From: Actinomadura barringtoniae
Lineage (GTDB): Bacteria; Actinomycetota; Actinomycetes; Streptosporangiales; Streptosporangiaceae
Direction of reading: 5' to 3'
DNA: 64,000 bases
Assembly: GCF_017573505.1 (NCBI RefSeq)
Contig: NZ_JAGEOJ010000013.1
Coordinates: 62,001-126,000, forward strand
Notes under the pieces: generated by a model
Seen by the model: the letters and a program-made list of their open reading frames with translations, nothing else
Databases searched by the model: none
Told to the model about the DNA's origin: nothing
Shown: positions 17,111-24,982 of the stretch, piece after piece
Layout: every line of letters starts with the position of its first letter
Position numbering within the stretch: the stretch's first letter is position 1
Program-made: the position numbers and the translations under genes

Positions 17111-17502
17111 CAGCGCAACAGTCCCTTGGTCGTGAGGTCGTCGAAGATGATCTGGTCGACCGGCGAGACCCTGTCGCGGTCGGCGTACGAGAGCCAGACG
17201 ACCTCCTCGATCTCGCTGCTGGGCGCGAGCGTTCCCTCGTAGTCGGCGGTGTAGCAGGTCATGCGCACGACGACCCCGGCTCCGTGCCCGTGCGCCTGCG
17301 CCTCGTACACCCCGAGCGGCTCGACCGTCGCGGGCAGGACCGCCACGGTCAGCTCCTCGCGGATCTCCCTGACCAGCGTCTCCTGATCGCTCTCCCCCGC
17401 CTCGCGCTTCCCGCCGGGCAGGTAGTAGGTGTCCTTGCCCTTCGACCGGGTGCTGAGGATCTTGCCGTCCTCCACCCGGACCCAGGCCACCTTGTCGATC
17501 AC
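17110..17502 (-). CDS. Nudix hydrolase
   Basis: 130 residues, the usual size for a single Nudix domain. The Nudix box GGKREAGESDQETLVREIRE followed by ELTV is complete, giving Mg-dependent hydrolysis of a nucleoside diphosphate linked to a moiety X. The substrate cannot be read from the sequence. It is the first gene of a two-gene unit with the thioesterase. Confidence 0.92.
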   Translation of the reverse strand: MIDKVAWVRVEDGKILSTRSKGKDTYYLPGGKREAGESDQETLVREIREELTVAVLPATVEPLGVYEAQAHGHGAGVVVRMTCYTADYEGTLAPSSEIEEVVWLSYADRDRVSPVDQIIFDDLTTKGLLR

Positions 17503-17609
17503 TTGGACACCTCCCTGAACTCCACCGTTCCAGCCACCGTAACGGCCGCGATCAACGGAAATGTCACCGAGCCGCTACCGTTGGTCCTTCCCAGCGGCCG
17601 GAGCATGCC

Positions 17610-18083
17610 ATGCAGCAGACCCGAGGCCAGGGCGCCCCAGGCGCCGACTCCCCCTGGAACGAGATCGTGCCCAACTTGTGGATGGGCGGGCACTTCTACC
17701 AGGACGCCGCCGGTCGCCTCCCCGCCATCGTCGACGGCGAGTTCGACGTCGTCGTCAGCCTCCACCACCAGGACGGGTACGGCCCGGCGCCGCACGTGGA
17801 GCACCACTACGCCCGGATCCCGGACGGCCCGCTGGCCCCGGACGAGATCGCCGAGGTCAGCCGCCTGGCGGCCGTGACCGCCGCCGCGGTGACCGCCGAA
17901 CGCCGCGTCCTGGTCCGCTGCCATTTCGGCTACAACCGTTCAGGCCTGGTCGTCGCGCAGGCCCTGATCACGATGGGGCACGACACGGACGACGCGATCT
18001 CGCTGATCCGGCGCCGGCGGTCCGAGTGGGCCCTGCACAACCATCTCTTCGTCGCCTACCTCGGGAACGGCCTCACCAGGTGA
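17610..18083 (+). CDS. Dual-specificity/tyrosine-type phosphatase-like protein
   Basis: 157 residues. The P-loop VRCHFGYNRSGLV (about 107-119) fits the CX5R(S/T) signature of cysteine-dependent phosphatases, and an upstream DG motif (ARIPDGPLAPDEI) could supply the general acid. The N-terminus has NEIVPNLWMGG, typical of DSP domains. The substrate could be a phosphoprotein or phosphoinositide-like small molecule. It is divergent from the Nudix operon. Confidence 0.85.
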   Translation: MQQTRGQGAPGADSPWNEIVPNLWMGGHFYQDAAGRLPAIVDGEFDVVVSLHHQDGYGPAPHVEHHYARIPDGPLAPDEIAEVSRLAAVTAAAVTAERRVLVRCHFGYNRSGLVVAQALITMGHDTDDAISLIRRRRSEWALHNHLFVAYLGNGLTR

Positions 18084-18086
18084 CGA

Positions 18087-18134
18087 TGTCAACGATTCCT
18101 TGACATCTGGGCGAACGTCAAGGAATCGTTGACA
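18087..18134. promoter_or_regulatory. Two facing 19-bp operators over a promoter
   Basis: TGTCAACGATTCCTTGAC (18087-18104) and its exact reverse complement (18117-18134) flank a 12-nt spacer. Each arm is itself a near-palindrome, TGTCAASGA half-sites around a single central base, with centres at 18096 and 18125 (29 bp apart). The left site contains a perfect -35 hexamer TTGACA (18100-18105). The downstream ATG starts 3 nt after the right site, so the transcript is probably leaderless. Confidence 0.75.
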
Positions 18135-18136
18135 CC

Positions 18137-18382
18137 ATGAGCCGCCGCGCCCCCGGTCTGCTGATCATCTCCGTACTGCTGCCGCTGATGGGCATGCTCC
18201 TGGTACTCCAGGCCGCGTATGACAGCCTGATCTTGTGGATCCTCTTCATCGTCGTCGCGCTCGCCGTGTTCGTCGTCGGAGTGACGTCGGCCGCCACGGC
18301 CTCCCGCCGGCCCTCTCCTTCCGATGAGGCCCGGCTCGACGAACTCGAACCGCTCCGCCCCGAAGAGGGGAACGAGCGTTGA
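18137..18382 (+). CDS. Small two-helix membrane protein
   Basis: 81 residues with two transmembrane helices (GLLIISVLLPLMGMLLVLQA and LILWILFIVVALAVFVVGVT) and an acidic C-terminal tail. I do not recognise a family. The ATG follows the double operator directly without a ribosome-binding site. The stop overlaps the TTG start of the helix-turn-helix gene, so the pair is co-translated and probably functions together. Confidence 0.7.
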   Translation: MSRRAPGLLIISVLLPLMGMLLVLQAAYDSLILWILFIVVALAVFVVGVTSAATASRRPSPSDEARLDELEPLRPEEGNER

Positions 18383-18963
18383 AGCTCACCGAGGACCAGG
18401 CGAACGCCATCCGCGAAGCCGTCGCCGAAGCCGTACTGACCGTGTCAGCCGAGCAGAGCCCGGCCGACCAGGGCCCTGGCGACGACGCGGACTCCCAGCT
18501 GCTCGTGGTCGCCGCGTCGGCCGTGGCCGCCGAAGAGTCCAGCAGGCTGCTGCGCCAGTCCATCACCGGCGCCCGCGCGGCCGGCAACAGCTGGGAGGCG
18601 CTCGGACGCCTGCTGGGCATCAGCCGCCAGGCCGCACAGCAGCGCTTCGGCACACCCAGCCCGTCTGCTTCTGTTCCCGCGGAGTCCCCGACCCGGCGCG
18701 TCCTGAAGCCTCTCCACGCGTTCAACGAAATGGACGCGCTGGCAAAGGAAGGCCTTCGCGGGTGGCACGCGGTCGACTACGGCTACCTCTTCCACCTGGT
18801 CGAGTCCTCGTCCCAGCAGTGGGAGCACCGTCGCCTCTGGTGGCCGTCGCGCCGCCGTCGCCGTGCGATGGAGGAGCAGGGCTGGCAGCTCATCGAGCCG
18901 TCCGACTTCGACTCTCCGTGGGCCTACTACAAGCGCCCCCTGGACAGCCCTGCCGCTCCATAG
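18379..18963 (+). CDS. Helix-turn-helix protein, coupled to the small membrane protein
   Basis: 194 residues. A clear helix-turn-helix lies at about 72-92 (SWEALGRLLGISRQAAQQRF). The N-terminus is a long amphipathic helix starting KLTEDQANAIREAVAEAV. The C-terminal ~90 residues contain a basic patch (RLWWPSRRRRRAMEEQGW) and an aromatic end. The TTG start overlaps the upstream stop (TTGA). It is the obvious candidate to bind the double operator upstream of the pair and control its own operon (inference). Confidence 0.75.
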   Translation: MKLTEDQANAIREAVAEAVLTVSAEQSPADQGPGDDADSQLLVVAASAVAAEESSRLLRQSITGARAAGNSWEALGRLLGISRQAAQQRFGTPSPSASVPAESPTRRVLKPLHAFNEMDALAKEGLRGWHAVDYGYLFHLVESSSQQWEHRRLWWPSRRRRRAMEEQGWQLIEPSDFDSPWAYYKRPLDSPAAP

Positions 18964-18981
18964 ACATCGGCCATTCAGCGC

Positions 18982-20118
18982 TCAGGCGGCGCAGATGGCC
19001 TTCTGAGTCGCGTCGTACAGGTGCTTCTGCGCGTTAGTCGGGCCGTAGCCGCTGTAGACGTTGACGGCGTAGGAGACCTGCTTCTCGCCGTTCTCCCGGT
19101 TGAGGACCCCGGTGATGAAGCCGTTGATGTCGCCGCCCTTGGCCCAGATGCGCCCGCAGGGCAGGTCGAACCATTCGAGGCCCGCGCTGAAGCCGTTGGT
19201 CGCGCCACTGGCCGGGACCGGGGTCGTGACCTCGCGCTGCTGCGCCGGCTGCAGCAGCTTCCCGCCCAGCAGCGCGCGCTGGAACTTCGCGAGGTCCTGC
19301 AGGGTGGACACCATGCCGCCCGCCGCCCCGTACGACTGAACGTTCAGCGTGGTGACGTCGTTGTACGGCGGCGTACCGATCCAGATCGACGGGATCGAGT
19401 AGCCGTGCAGGAAGTTCCCGTGCATCTGCGGGTCGGACGTCGGGTAGGTGGTGCCCTTGAGGTCGAGCGGCCCGATGATCCGCGTCTGCACCTCGTCCCC
19501 CGGCTCCTTGCCCGTGACCGCCTTGATGATCATCCCGGCGAGGATGTAGTTGGTGTTGCAGTACGTGGGCCCGCTGCCCGGCGCGCCGGTCGGCTTCTTC
19601 GTCATCGCCCGCTTCACCAGCTGCTCGGGTGTCCACTGCGTGTTCGGGTGCACCGGGGCGTCGTCGAACATCGCCTTGTCGAGATAGTCCGGCAGGCCCG
19701 AGGTGTGGTTCAGCAGCTGCCGGATGGAGATCTTCGTTCCGTCGTTCCCATTGCCCGTGACCAGGCCGGGCAGCCAGTGGTCCACGGTGTCGTCGAGCGA
19801 CAGCTTGCCCTCGCCCGCCAGCTGCAGGATCACGGTCGCGATGAACGGCTTGGTGTTGCTCCCGGTCCGGACCTGCGCGTCCGCGGTCGCGGGCACCTTG
19901 GTCGCCCGGTCGGCGACGCCGCCCGCCAGGTCCGTCACCCCACTGGCGTCCCTGACCTCCGCGAGGACCGCCGGGTAGCCGTCGGTCACCCCCTGCTCGA
20001 GCTCGGCCCGCATGATGTCGGCCGCCGTCTCCGCATGCGCCGGAACGGCCGACGCCGTCAGGGCAACCACCACGGCCGCCGCCGCTCCGGCGACCGACCT
20101 CGCACGCATGAAGTCCAT
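18982..20118 (-). CDS. Secreted serine hydrolase (beta-lactamase/D-Ala-D-Ala carboxypeptidase family)
   Basis: 378 residues. A signal peptide covers ~1-29 (AAAAVVVALTASAVPAHAE, cleavage after AHA). Penicillin-binding motifs are SNTK (SxxK, ~87), YCN (YxN) and KGG near the C-terminus. The family is class C beta-lactamase/esterase/R61 carboxypeptidase-like; cell-wall peptidase is most likely, resistance possible. A 24-bp near-palindrome sits ~37 bp upstream of its ATG and could regulate it. Confidence 0.9.
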   Translation of the reverse strand: MDFMRARSVAGAAAAVVVALTASAVPAHAETAADIMRAELEQGVTDGYPAVLAEVRDASGVTDLAGGVADRATKVPATADAQVRTGSNTKPFIATVILQLAGEGKLSLDDTVDHWLPGLVTGNGNDGTKISIRQLLNHTSGLPDYLDKAMFDDAPVHPNTQWTPEQLVKRAMTKKPTGAPGSGPTYCNTNYILAGMIIKAVTGKEPGDEVQTRIIGPLDLKGTTYPTSDPQMHGNFLHGYSIPSIWIGTPPYNDVTTLNVQSYGAAGGMVSTLQDLAKFQRALLGGKLLQPAQQREVTTPVPASGATNGFSAGLEWFDLPCGRIWAKGGDINGFITGVLNRENGEKQVSYAVNVYSGYGPTNAQKHLYDATQKAICAA

Positions 20119-20154
20119 GGCTTCTCCTCAGGACACTGTTGATCAGGCGGCGAT

Positions 20155-20178
20155 CATACAAACATCAATGTATGTATG
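20155..20178. promoter_or_regulatory. 24-bp near-palindrome upstream of the serine hydrolase
   Basis: CATACAAACA (20155-20164), TCAA, TGTATGTATG (20169-20178): 10-bp arms with one mismatch. The centre is CATCAATG. The site at 21792-21811 has the same geometry around CATCGATG, so one regulator, plausibly the TetR protein encoded at 21011, may bind both. Confidence 0.6.
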
Positions 20179-20216
20179 AACGCCACTCCGTCCCCGGAGA
20201 GGCCCACCCATAAGCG

Positions 20217-20963
20217 CTATAAGGCCCCGACCGCATACGCGAGCAGATCCGCGAACCGCACCCAGGGATACACCGGCACGTTCACAGGGCGATGGCCGTT
20301 GCGCACAAGCTCGCGAAGGTCACCCCTGACCGCCCCGACCCGTTCAGCCAGCGAGTCCGAGGCGCCGACCCGCGCGAGGTACTCCACCGCAAGCGCATCC
20401 AGCACCCCGCGCAACGTCACACACCGCTCAAGCCACTCACCAGGCACCACCCCTGCGTCGGGCAGTGGCAGCCCTGCTGCGAGCGGAGGCATGTGCAACG
20501 CCGGCGGCGACGAGGCCGCATCAGACCGTCCCGGTCCCGCCAACCCCGCGTTGGGCGGGGGCAGGGTTCGGAAGTAGCGATGGCGGTCAGCTACGGCCGC
20601 CACCAGTCCCAGCCTCGAGGGGGCATCGCGGCCGGGCCACCTGGGAACGGCGAAGAAGTCCAGGTCCGCCGCACGTGGAGAACGGCGACCCGCCGCCTTC
20701 TCCGTTCGCCGTATGGCCGCGAAGACGTCCACCTCGTCCAGCCAGACCGAACGGCTCTCCTCCAGCACGTTCAGCGCCCGGGCCATGGCGGGGGCATCCC
20801 GCCGAAGGTCGTGCAGCGGGCGCGCAAGCGTCGTCGCGTACGCCCAGGTCGCGTGGAAGCCGAGCGGGCAGTAGCGCTCGACCGCACAACGCAGCGCCCC
20901 GTACCGCAGCCTGTCGTTCAGGTCCTCATCCCGCACACGCCGTGCGTACGTACCGAAACTCAA
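20217..20963 (-). CDS. Hypothetical protein
   Basis: 248 residues, not recognised. The N-terminal part has conserved-looking aromatic and charged segments (SFGTYARRVRDEDLNDRLRY, then LGFHATWAYATTLARPLHDL), and the middle (~125-160) is Pro/Ala-rich. No signal peptide, transmembrane helix or catalytic motif is visible. It is divergent from the TetR gene with ~47 nt between starts, so it may share that regulator. Confidence 0.6.
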   Translation of the reverse strand: MSFGTYARRVRDEDLNDRLRYGALRCAVERYCPLGFHATWAYATTLARPLHDLRRDAPAMARALNVLEESRSVWLDEVDVFAAIRRTEKAAGRRSPRAADLDFFAVPRWPGRDAPSRLGLVAAVADRHRYFRTLPPPNAGLAGPGRSDAASSPPALHMPPLAAGLPLPDAGVVPGEWLERCVTLRGVLDALAVEYLARVGASDSLAERVGAVRGDLRELVRNGHRPVNVPVYPWVRFADLLAYAVGAL

Positions 20964-21010
20964 CCCTCAACACCCACCTCAGCCGTCACTTCGACTTTAG
21001 GATCGGTGCG

Positions 21011-21796
21011 GTGAACGAGCGATCCCCCGCCGAACCTCCCTCCGAGCCCCCCGCCGAGCTTCCTGCCGAGCTTCCTGCCGAGCCTCCTGCCGAGCCTCCT
21101 GCCGAGCCTCCTGCCCAGCGGCTCTCCCCAGGACGCCACGGACTGTCGCGCGAGGAGGTGCTGGCCTCGCAGCGGGGCCGGATGCTGGCGGCGATGATCG
21201 ATGTAACCGCCGAGAAGGGGTACGGGGCGACCTCGGTCGCCGACGTCCTCAAGCGGGCGGGCGTCTCCCGGCTGACCTTCTACCAGAACTTCTCGTGCAA
21301 GGAGGAGTGCTTCGCCGCCGCCTACGACCTGGTGGCCGAGGCGGTCCTGAGCAAGTTGCTCCCCGGCATAGCCGCCTCCGGAACGGCCGCCTCCGGAACG
21401 GCCGCCTCCGGAACGGCCGGCGCCGGAACAGACAGCCCCGGACCAGCCGGCTCTGGAACGTCCCAGACTGCCATGGACTCGGTCGTGGCGGCCGTGGGCG
21501 CCTATCTCGAAGCGCTGGCCGACGAGCCCGCCGTGGCCAAGGTCTTCCTGGTCGAGGCGTACGCCGCCGGTCCCCAACTCCTGGCGCGCCGCAGCGCCGT
21601 ACAGAAGTCCGTGGTCCAGGTGGTCGCCGACCTCCTGTCCGCCAAGACCCCCGCCCAGCAACTGGCCTGCGAGGCGATGGTCGGCGCGATCGTCTCCCTG
21701 GCCACCAACCGGGTCGCCGACGGCGACTTCGACGCGCTCCGCTCCCTGCACGCCCCGCTGTCCGAGCTGATCCGTGGCCTGGCCGTTCATATATAG
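21011..21796 (+). CDS. TetR/AcrR family regulator with repetitive N-terminal extension
   Basis: 261 residues. The DNA-binding domain sits unusually late, at about 55-105 (RMLAAMIDVTAEKGYGATSV then ADVLKRAGVSRLTFYQNF). Residues 4-36 are repetitive PPAE(L/P) units encoded by a ~12-bp tandem repeat, and residues ~121-140 contain ASGTA units from a 15-bp x3 repeat (21371-21415) inside the ligand domain. The GTG start lies 14 nt after a weak AGGA element. A palindrome overlapping its stop codon precedes the SDR gene, so it probably represses the SDR-CMD unit. Confidence 0.85.
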   Translation: MNERSPAEPPSEPPAELPAELPAEPPAEPPAEPPAQRLSPGRHGLSREEVLASQRGRMLAAMIDVTAEKGYGATSVADVLKRAGVSRLTFYQNFSCKEECFAAAYDLVAEAVLSKLLPGIAASGTAASGTAASGTAGAGTDSPGPAGSGTSQTAMDSVVAAVGAYLEALADEPAVAKVFLVEAYAAGPQLLARRSAVQKSVVQVVADLLSAKTPAQQLACEAMVGAIVSLATNRVADGDFDALRSLHAPLSELIRGLAVHI

Positions 21797-21811
21797 CCAT
21801 CGATGTCTATA
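21792..21811. promoter_or_regulatory. 20-bp palindrome before the SDR gene
   Basis: TATAGCCATC / GATGTCTATA, with one mismatched pair, overlaps the TetR stop codon and lies 20 bp before the SDR ATG. The centre CATCGATG matches the centre of the palindrome at 20155-20178. Likely TetR operator. Confidence 0.6.
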
Positions 21812-21830
21812 AGTGATACCGTCCCGGCAC

Positions 21831-22676
21831 ATGACGAGGCTGGGAAATAAGACGTGCCTGATAACGGGCGCCGCCAGCGGGCTGGGCCGCAGCCTGGCCC
21901 TGGCGGCGGCGGCCCGTGGCTCAGCGCTCGTGCTCACCGATATCGCCGCCGAGGGGCTCGAACGCACGGCGCAGGAGATCCGCGAGCTCGGCGGCGAGGT
22001 CCGCCTCGCCCAGCCCGTGGACGTGACCGACTACGAGGCCGTTCAGGCCCTGGCGGGCGCCGTCCACACCGAGCTGGGCAGCGTCGACCTCCTGATGAAC
22101 GTCGCCGGAGTGTCCGCCTGGGGCCCGGTGGACCGCCTCACCCACGAGCACTGGCGGCGCATGGTCGACGTCAACCTCATGGGCCCGATCCACATGATCG
22201 AGGCGTTCGTTCCCCCCATGATCAAGGCGGGCCGCGGCGGCCACCTGGTCAACGTGTCCTCGGCCGCCGGCCTCTTCGGCCTCCCCTGGCACGCCGCGTA
22301 CAGCGCGAGCAAGTTCGGCCTCCGCGGCGTCTCCGAAGTCCTGCGCTTCGACCTGCGACAGCACCGCATCGGCGTCAGCCTCGTCTGCCCGGGCGCGATC
22401 GACACGCCCCTGGTCGGTACGGTCGACATCGTGGGCATCGATCGTTCAAGCCCCCGCGCGCAACGGGTCGTCGAGGCGTTCACCCGCCATGCGGTCTCCC
22501 CCGACCGCGCCGCGCGACTGATCCTCCACGGCGTCGAACGGAACCGCTACATGATCTACACGTCCCGCGACATCCAGGTCGGCCACTGGGTCCAACGCGT
22601 CTTCCCGCCCCCGTACGACTTCACCATGCGCGCCCTCAACTGGACCTGGACGCGTTTCGCGGACCGTCATGCCTGA
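21831..22676 (+). CDS. SDR family oxidoreductase
   Basis: 281 residues, a complete classical SDR. TGAASGLGRSLAL binds nucleotide, LLMNVAGV is the NAG-type motif, the catalytic Ser is in NVSSAAG and YSASK supplies Tyr and Lys. The C-terminal extension (~215-281) is rich in aromatic residues and resembles long-chain or steroid-active SDRs. It overlaps the downstream carboxymuconolactone decarboxylase-family gene by 8 nt and follows a TetR gene, forming a small catabolic-looking unit for a hydrophobic substrate (inference). Confidence 0.92.
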   Translation: MTRLGNKTCLITGAASGLGRSLALAAAARGSALVLTDIAAEGLERTAQEIRELGGEVRLAQPVDVTDYEAVQALAGAVHTELGSVDLLMNVAGVSAWGPVDRLTHEHWRRMVDVNLMGPIHMIEAFVPPMIKAGRGGHLVNVSSAAGLFGLPWHAAYSASKFGLRGVSEVLRFDLRQHRIGVSLVCPGAIDTPLVGTVDIVGIDRSSPRAQRVVEAFTRHAVSPDRAARLILHGVERNRYMIYTSRDIQVGHWVQRVFPPPYDFTMRALNWTWTRFADRHA

Positions 22677-23220
22677 GCCGCGCATCCGCCCCGGAAGCCT
22701 CCGCGAGGTAGGCCTGCTCACCTGGAGCATCAGCCAGGTCTCGGGCCGCGCCACCGGCACGACGCCGCCCAACCTCTTCCTCACCCTGGGCCTGAACCGC
22801 GGTCTTTTCCGCGGCTGGCTGCGCTTCGCGTCCAAGCTCATGCCCCGCGGAACGCTTCCCCGCCGCGAGACCGAACTCGTCATCCTCCGCGTGGCCCACC
22901 TGTGCGACTGCGCCTACGAGTTCGAGCACCACGTTCGCCTGGGCCGCCGCGCAGGCGTCTCCGCCACCGACGTGGACCGAGTCACCGCCGGCCCCTCCGC
23001 CGAAGGCTGGAACACCCGCGAGCACGCCATCCTCCTGGCCGTGGACCAGCTCCACACCACCCGCGACCTGGACGACACCACCTGGTCCCGCCTGCGCAGC
23101 CAGCTGACCGAGCCCGAGTGCATCGAGCTCATGCTCCTGGCCGGCCACTACGAGATGCTCGCGACCACCATCATCGCCCTCCGCATCCAGCCCGACAGAA
23201 AGCGAGAGCACCGCTCTTGA
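22669..23220 (+). CDS. Carboxymuconolactone decarboxylase (AhpD-like) family protein
   Basis: 183 residues. The CMD core is present: PRRETELVILRVAHLCDCAY followed by EFEHHVRLGRRAGVS, a short form of the CxxC/ExxCxxxxH pattern. The C-terminal helices read CIELMLLAGHYEMLATTIIA. Family members act in peroxide reduction or lactone chemistry; many are uncharacterised partners of SDRs and hydrolases. Translationally coupled to the SDR gene. Confidence 0.85.
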   Translation: MPEPRIRPGSLREVGLLTWSISQVSGRATGTTPPNLFLTLGLNRGLFRGWLRFASKLMPRGTLPRRETELVILRVAHLCDCAYEFEHHVRLGRRAGVSATDVDRVTAGPSAEGWNTREHAILLAVDQLHTTRDLDDTTWSRLRSQLTEPECIELMLLAGHYEMLATTIIALRIQPDRKREHRS

Positions 23221-23241
23221 CAAAGACCACCGTTCTCTAGA

Positions 23242-23268
23242 CACTGCTCTCAAGAGAGAGCAGTGCTC
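23242..23268. promoter_or_regulatory. Inverted repeats upstream of the alpha/beta-hydrolase
   Basis: CACTGCTCT (23242-23250) pairs with AGAGCAGTG (23257-23265); the right arm also forms the 11-bp palindrome GAGCAGTGCTC (23258-23268). It lies 18-44 bp before the hydrolase ATG, in operator position. The hairpin could also partly terminate transcription from the CMD gene. Confidence 0.55.
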
Positions 23269-23285
23269 ACCATTGGAGGACGGTC

Positions 23286-24104
23286 ATGAAGCTTCACGTT
23301 CCCGGCGGCCACATCGCCTACGACCTCACCGGTCCCGAGGACGGCCCGCTCGTCGTGTGCGTGCACGGCATGGGCGACAACCGTTCCACCTACCGCCTGC
23401 TGGCCCCCGAACTGGCCGCGGCCGGCTACCGCGTCGCGACCATGGACACCCGTGGCTACGGCGAGTCGAGCACCGGCTGGCCCACCCACTCCCACGAAGC
23501 CGTGGCAGGCGACCTGCTGGCCCTGATCAACGCCCTGGGTCGCCCCGCCACAGTCATCGGTCACTCGATCGGCTGCGCCGCCGCGGTCTCGGCCGCCGCG
23601 ACGGACCCCGACTCGATCTCGGCACTGGTCCTCATCGGCACGTTCGCCGGCGGCAACAAGCCCAAGGCCTGGATGCGGGCGGCGTCCTGGCTGGTGACCC
23701 GCACCCCCGCCCTCTGGACCACGTTCTACAAGACGCTCTTCCCGGCGGCCAAGCCCGCGGACTTCCCCGAAGCGGCCGCCGCCCTGAAGTCCAACCTCGC
23801 CGAGCCGGGCCGCATGTCCGCGCTGCGCGCCCAGACCGCCGCCATCCTCGCGGGCCTCGACCTCCGCTACAGCGAGGTCCGCTGCCCCACCCTCCTCATC
23901 ACCGGCACGAAGGACCCCGACATGGCCGACCCGGCCGCCGAGGCCACCCGAGCCGCCGAGCAGCTCTCAGCCACCGACGCCACCATCGCCATGATCGAGG
24001 AGTCCGGCCACTACCCCCACCTCGACCAGCCGCAGCGAACCCGGCAGGCGATCCTCAAAGCCCTCCCCGCCATGGCCCTCACCGCAGAGACCCCAGCTCC
24101 TTGA
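23286..24104 (+). CDS. Alpha/beta-fold hydrolase
   Basis: 272 residues with a full catalytic set: oxyanion HGMGDN, nucleophile GHSIG (~97), acid in ITGTKDPD and His in EESGHYPHLDQP. It is probably an esterase, lipase or C-C hydrolase acting in the cytosol. The ATG follows TTGGAGGACGGTC, a strong ribosome-binding site. It continues the SDR-CMD direction but has its own inverted-repeat region. It overlaps the convergent flavoprotein gene by 26 nt. Confidence 0.92.
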   Translation: MKLHVPGGHIAYDLTGPEDGPLVVCVHGMGDNRSTYRLLAPELAAAGYRVATMDTRGYGESSTGWPTHSHEAVAGDLLALINALGRPATVIGHSIGCAAAVSAAATDPDSISALVLIGTFAGGNKPKAWMRAASWLVTRTPALWTTFYKTLFPAAKPADFPEAAAALKSNLAEPGRMSALRAQTAAILAGLDLRYSEVRCPTLLITGTKDPDMADPAAEATRAAEQLSATDATIAMIEESGHYPHLDQPQRTRQAILKALPAMALTAETPAP

Positions 24105-24582
24105 GGACGTCCTCCCACCGCGGCATCGGCGCACCGACCTCGAACATCACGCGCACCCCCATGGACCGCAGCACCTCAAGGTTCGGCTGGAACGCCGCAT
24201 GCCGGGCCAATTCCTCTTTGACCTGCGGAACCGCAACGGTCGGGACCCCCATCCCGACGTGCTCGCACAGCATCCCCACGGCCACGGTGTCGGTGATCCC
24301 CAGCGCCCACTTGTTGACCGAGTTGAACGTCACCGGCACCGCCACGACCGCATCCGCGGGCGGCAGCCCGTTCGAGGTCTCATGCGGCTCCCGAAACGAA
24401 GTCCGCACAGGCGCCCCCGTCAACGTCTCCAACCGTTCAACATCCAGGAACTTGGCCCCCATAGGCGTAGCGATCACCCGAACAACCCACCCCGCCCCCT
24501 GAGCCATCTCCACAAACGTCCCCAGTTCACCAGCCGTCGGAGCCCCACAAGCAACCACATACACAACCCTCAACTCACCCAC
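24079..24582 (-). CDS. Flavoprotein (phosphopantothenoylcysteine decarboxylase-like fold)
   Basis: About 167 residues: VVYVVACGAPTAGELGTFV, then DAVVAVPVTFNSVNKWALGI and GVPTVAVPQVKEEL match the FMN-binding HFCD/PPCDC fold. It is a single-domain form, shorter than bifunctional Dfp. The start is uncertain: GTG at 24582 or the GTG seven codons later; either way it overlaps or abuts the DUF4288 stop, so the two are co-transcribed. Substrate unknown. Confidence 0.75.
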   Translation of the reverse strand: MGELRVVYVVACGAPTAGELGTFVEMAQGAGWVVRVIATPMGAKFLDVERLETLTGAPVRTSFREPHETSNGLPPADAVVAVPVTFNSVNKWALGITDTVAVGMLCEHVGMGVPTVAVPQVKEELARHAAFQPNLEVLRSMGVRVMFEVGAPMPRWEDVLKELGSLR

Positions 24583-24862
24583 CCTCCCCCTGCCGCTCAG
24601 CACCCGTATCAAAGAAGCGGCTCAAATAGGCGTCCGCCCCAAGCTCGCTGTCACGCACCAACGAGAAGACCTCCGCGCCCTCGCCGAGCGCTTCCTCGCC
24701 ACCAATCCAATACGCCTGAGCGAACGCCAGATACTCGACCCCCACAGCCGCCGCATACTCGGCCGCTTCCCCTTCCGCGCGGGCTATGGCCTCATCAAGG
24801 GAACCCGCACGCCACACGGTGACGCGCTCCTCATAGGACTGCTCACCGACCCCACGAAACAA
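24575..24862 (-). CDS. DUF4288 domain protein, start codon uncertain
   Basis: From TTG at 24862 this reads 95 residues, with SYEERVTVWRAGSLDEAIAR and EYLAFAQAYWIG resembling DUF4288. Reading further 5' in the same frame gives WYGVRC immediately before the TTG (24880-24863), and WYGVRC-(L/I/V)FR is, from memory, the usual start of this family. No ATG, GTG or TTG precedes it before an in-frame stop. The gene is either N-terminally damaged or uses a non-standard start. Function of the family unknown. Confidence 0.6.
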   Translation of the reverse strand: MFRGVGEQSYEERVTVWRAGSLDEAIARAEGEAAEYAAAVGVEYLAFAQAYWIGGEEALGEGAEVFSLVRDSELGADAYLSRFFDTGAERQGEGG

Positions 24863-24982
24863 GCAGCGAACCCCGTACCACCCAGCCCGCGAAGGCTGTT
24901 GAGCCGAGGTGTTCGGCCCACAGATGGGCCGCGTGGAGAGTGGAAATGGGTCGCGGGCTCGGGTAGGCGAAAGTAATGGTCG

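Noticed and set aside
21040..21118. Short direct repeats considered as a satellite or CRISPR
   Set aside because: They are in frame within the TetR gene and have no spacers.
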